From positions 1-7,497 of the forward strand of contig DRHD01000257.1 of the NCBI GenBank assembly GCA_011049795.1: a DNA stretch of 7,497 nt, read 5' to 3'. A program made the position numbers and the translations under genes. This DNA comes from Porticoccus sp. GTDB lineage: Bacteria > Pseudomonadota > Gammaproteobacteria > Pseudomonadales > Porticoccaceae. A model generated the notes under the pieces. That model saw only the letters and a program-made list of their open reading frames with translations, did not search any database and was not told the origin of the DNA. How positions within the stretch are numbered: position 1 is the first letter of the stretch; each line of letters opens with the position of its first letter. Positions 7,095-7,497 of this stretch are shown piece by piece.

Positions 7095-7114
7095 TACTGT
7101 ATATTGCTACAGTA
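7095..7114 (-). promoter_or_regulatory. LexA (SOS) box upstream of ruvC
   Basis: CTGT at 7097-7100 and ACAG at 7109-7112 are separated by exactly eight AT-rich bases, and the palindrome extends to TACTGT...ACAGTA. This matches the gammaproteobacterial LexA consensus at every conserved position. The box lies 20 bases before the ruvC ATG and has no gene on its other side within the window, so it should repress leftward transcription of ruvCAB and whatever is co-transcribed. Confidence 0.9.
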
Positions 7115-7136
7115 TATTAACCAGTAAAAAAAACAA
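7109..7136 (-). promoter_or_regulatory. Likely ruvC promoter overlapping the LexA box
   Basis: On the minus strand TTGTTT (7136-7131) could be a -35. It is followed by TATACT at 7116-7111 (spacer 14, short) or by TACTGT at 7114-7109 (spacer 16), either of which could be the -10. Both overlap the upstream half of the LexA box, so bound LexA would exclude RNA polymerase. The exact -10 is unresolved and the -35 is poor; position and the LexA box are the main support. Confidence 0.4.
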
Positions 7137-7497
7137 GCCCTTCAGCAGTGGCGTTCACCCGCCCCCTCCCACAGGCTTATGCCTATCAAACATTGCTGGT
7201 GATTGTGAATACGCTAACCCCCACCCCCTTAAGATCGAAAAGAAGAACTAGTGACTCTTGTTCAAGGGAGCAGTGGCATTAAGTGTTTGATTTTAAAAGG
7301 TGCTGTTCTATGATCAGAGGAAAGGGATTGGAAAATAAAAACAGGGATTAGGCTTCTTTTACCAAACAACAGAATTTCCCTGATTACTCCAACCCGTTGT
7401 AAATAAACAAAAATAGCCTTGGCTTAAAATCGTTTGGCTCGAGATAAGGGGGCCAAAGTGACATAAGGCCATAGATAAGCTGTTATGCACTAGTTCA
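7121..7497. other. Non-coding stretch upstream of ruvC; no gene found
   Basis: No reading frame in these 377 bases looks like a protein. On the plus strand all three frames are closed near the right edge (stops at 7459, 7472 and 7491). The only minus frame open to the edge ends at 7359 and translates to about 45 unremarkable residues. I found no tRNA, terminator or insertion-sequence end. It holds C-rich runs at 7158-7170 and 7218-7228, a small AGGC-TTAT-GCCT hairpin at 7173-7184, and otherwise AT-rich sequence. yebC, the usual neighbour of ruvC in many gammaproteobacteria, is not within this distance. Confidence 0.6.
7158..7228 (-). other. Paired G-run tracts on the minus strand upstream of ruvC
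   Basis: Read on the minus strand, 7228-7218 is GGGGGTGGGGG and 7170-7158 is GGGAGGGGGCGGG, with 47 bases between them. All the runs are on one strand and stand out against AT-rich surroundings. Together they provide five G-runs of three or more, enough in principle for a G-quadruplex with one long loop, or for separate two-layer structures. They lie upstream of the predicted promoter. Function is unknown. Confidence 0.45.

Noticed and set aside
6686..7120. A 144-codon plus-strand open frame overlapping ruvC and the LexA box
   Set aside because: It is antisense to a fully conserved RuvC and has low-complexity composition; it is a frame shadow.
7173..7184. AGGC-TTAT-GCCT hairpin as a terminator
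   Set aside because: The 4-bp stem is too weak and on the minus strand it is followed by a G-rich run instead of T residues.
7144..7280. AGCAGTGGCGTT at 7144-7155 and AGCAGTGGCATT at 7269-7280 as direct repeats of a mobile element
   Set aside because: Eleven of twelve matching bases is not rare enough in a few hundred bases, there is no gene between them, and no inverted termini are seen.
7342..7382. CAGGGA and TCCCTG inverted repeat as a terminator for an upstream gene
   Set aside because: The arms are only six bases with a 29-base loop and there is no T-tract on either side.
7359..7497. Minus-strand frame open to the right edge as the C-terminus of an upstream gene such as yebC
   Set aside because: Its translation of about 45 residues shows no similarity to YebC or to any family I recognise, so I treat it as non-coding.

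Overview
This window carries one arm of a gammaproteobacterial chromosome: the Holliday-junction genes ruvC-ruvA-ruvB followed by the Tol-Pal envelope cluster ybgC-tolQ-tolR-tolA-tolB-pal-cpoB. All ten genes lie on the minus strand, so transcription runs from high to low coordinates. This gene order is the one familiar from Pseudomonas and its relatives. Base composition is moderate and the proteins align well by eye with E. coli and Pseudomonas homologues. I therefore read it as a non-enteric gammaproteobacterium in the Pseudomonadales/Cellvibrionales breadth and cannot name a genus. No insertion sequence, CRISPR array, tRNA, rRNA or phage gene is visible, and this is core genome.

Layout from right to left. 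Positions 7121-7497 hold no gene I can support. They contain two strongly strand-biased G-runs (minus strand). A textbook LexA box (7095-7114) sits 20 bases before ruvC. Then come ruvC (7074-6526), ruvA (6515-5913), ruvB (5892-4855), ybgC (4858-4451, overlapping ruvB by ATGA), tolQ (4409-3735), tolR (3738-3304, overlapping tolQ by TTGA), tolA (3298-2606), tolB (2558-1272) and pal (1195-692). A factor-independent terminator (662-625) follows pal. After two small palindromes comes cpoB (505 to beyond position 1), which is cut by the window edge.

How the genes work together: RuvA and RuvB bind and branch-migrate Holliday junctions and RuvC cuts them. TolQ-TolR form a proton-driven inner-membrane motor that drives TolA across the periplasm. 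TolB and the peptidoglycan-bound lipoprotein Pal are its outer partners, and CpoB links the machine to septal peptidoglycan synthesis. YbgC is an acyl-CoA thioesterase usually encoded with them. Spacing is very tight from ruvC to tolA, with gaps of 10 and 20, an overlap of 4, a gap of 41, an overlap of 4 and a gap of 5 bases. The SOS promoter before ruvC could therefore feed some transcription into the Tol genes.

The window is mostly conventional. The points that deserve a second look are: a compact TolA whose middle domain is a TonB-like Pro-Lys tract instead of a long helix; four successive Tol genes that all use non-ATG starts; a fourfold GTGAGAAAA repeat at the tolB start; the LexA box heading the whole ruv-tol run; and a terminator plus twin palindromes that set cpoB apart.
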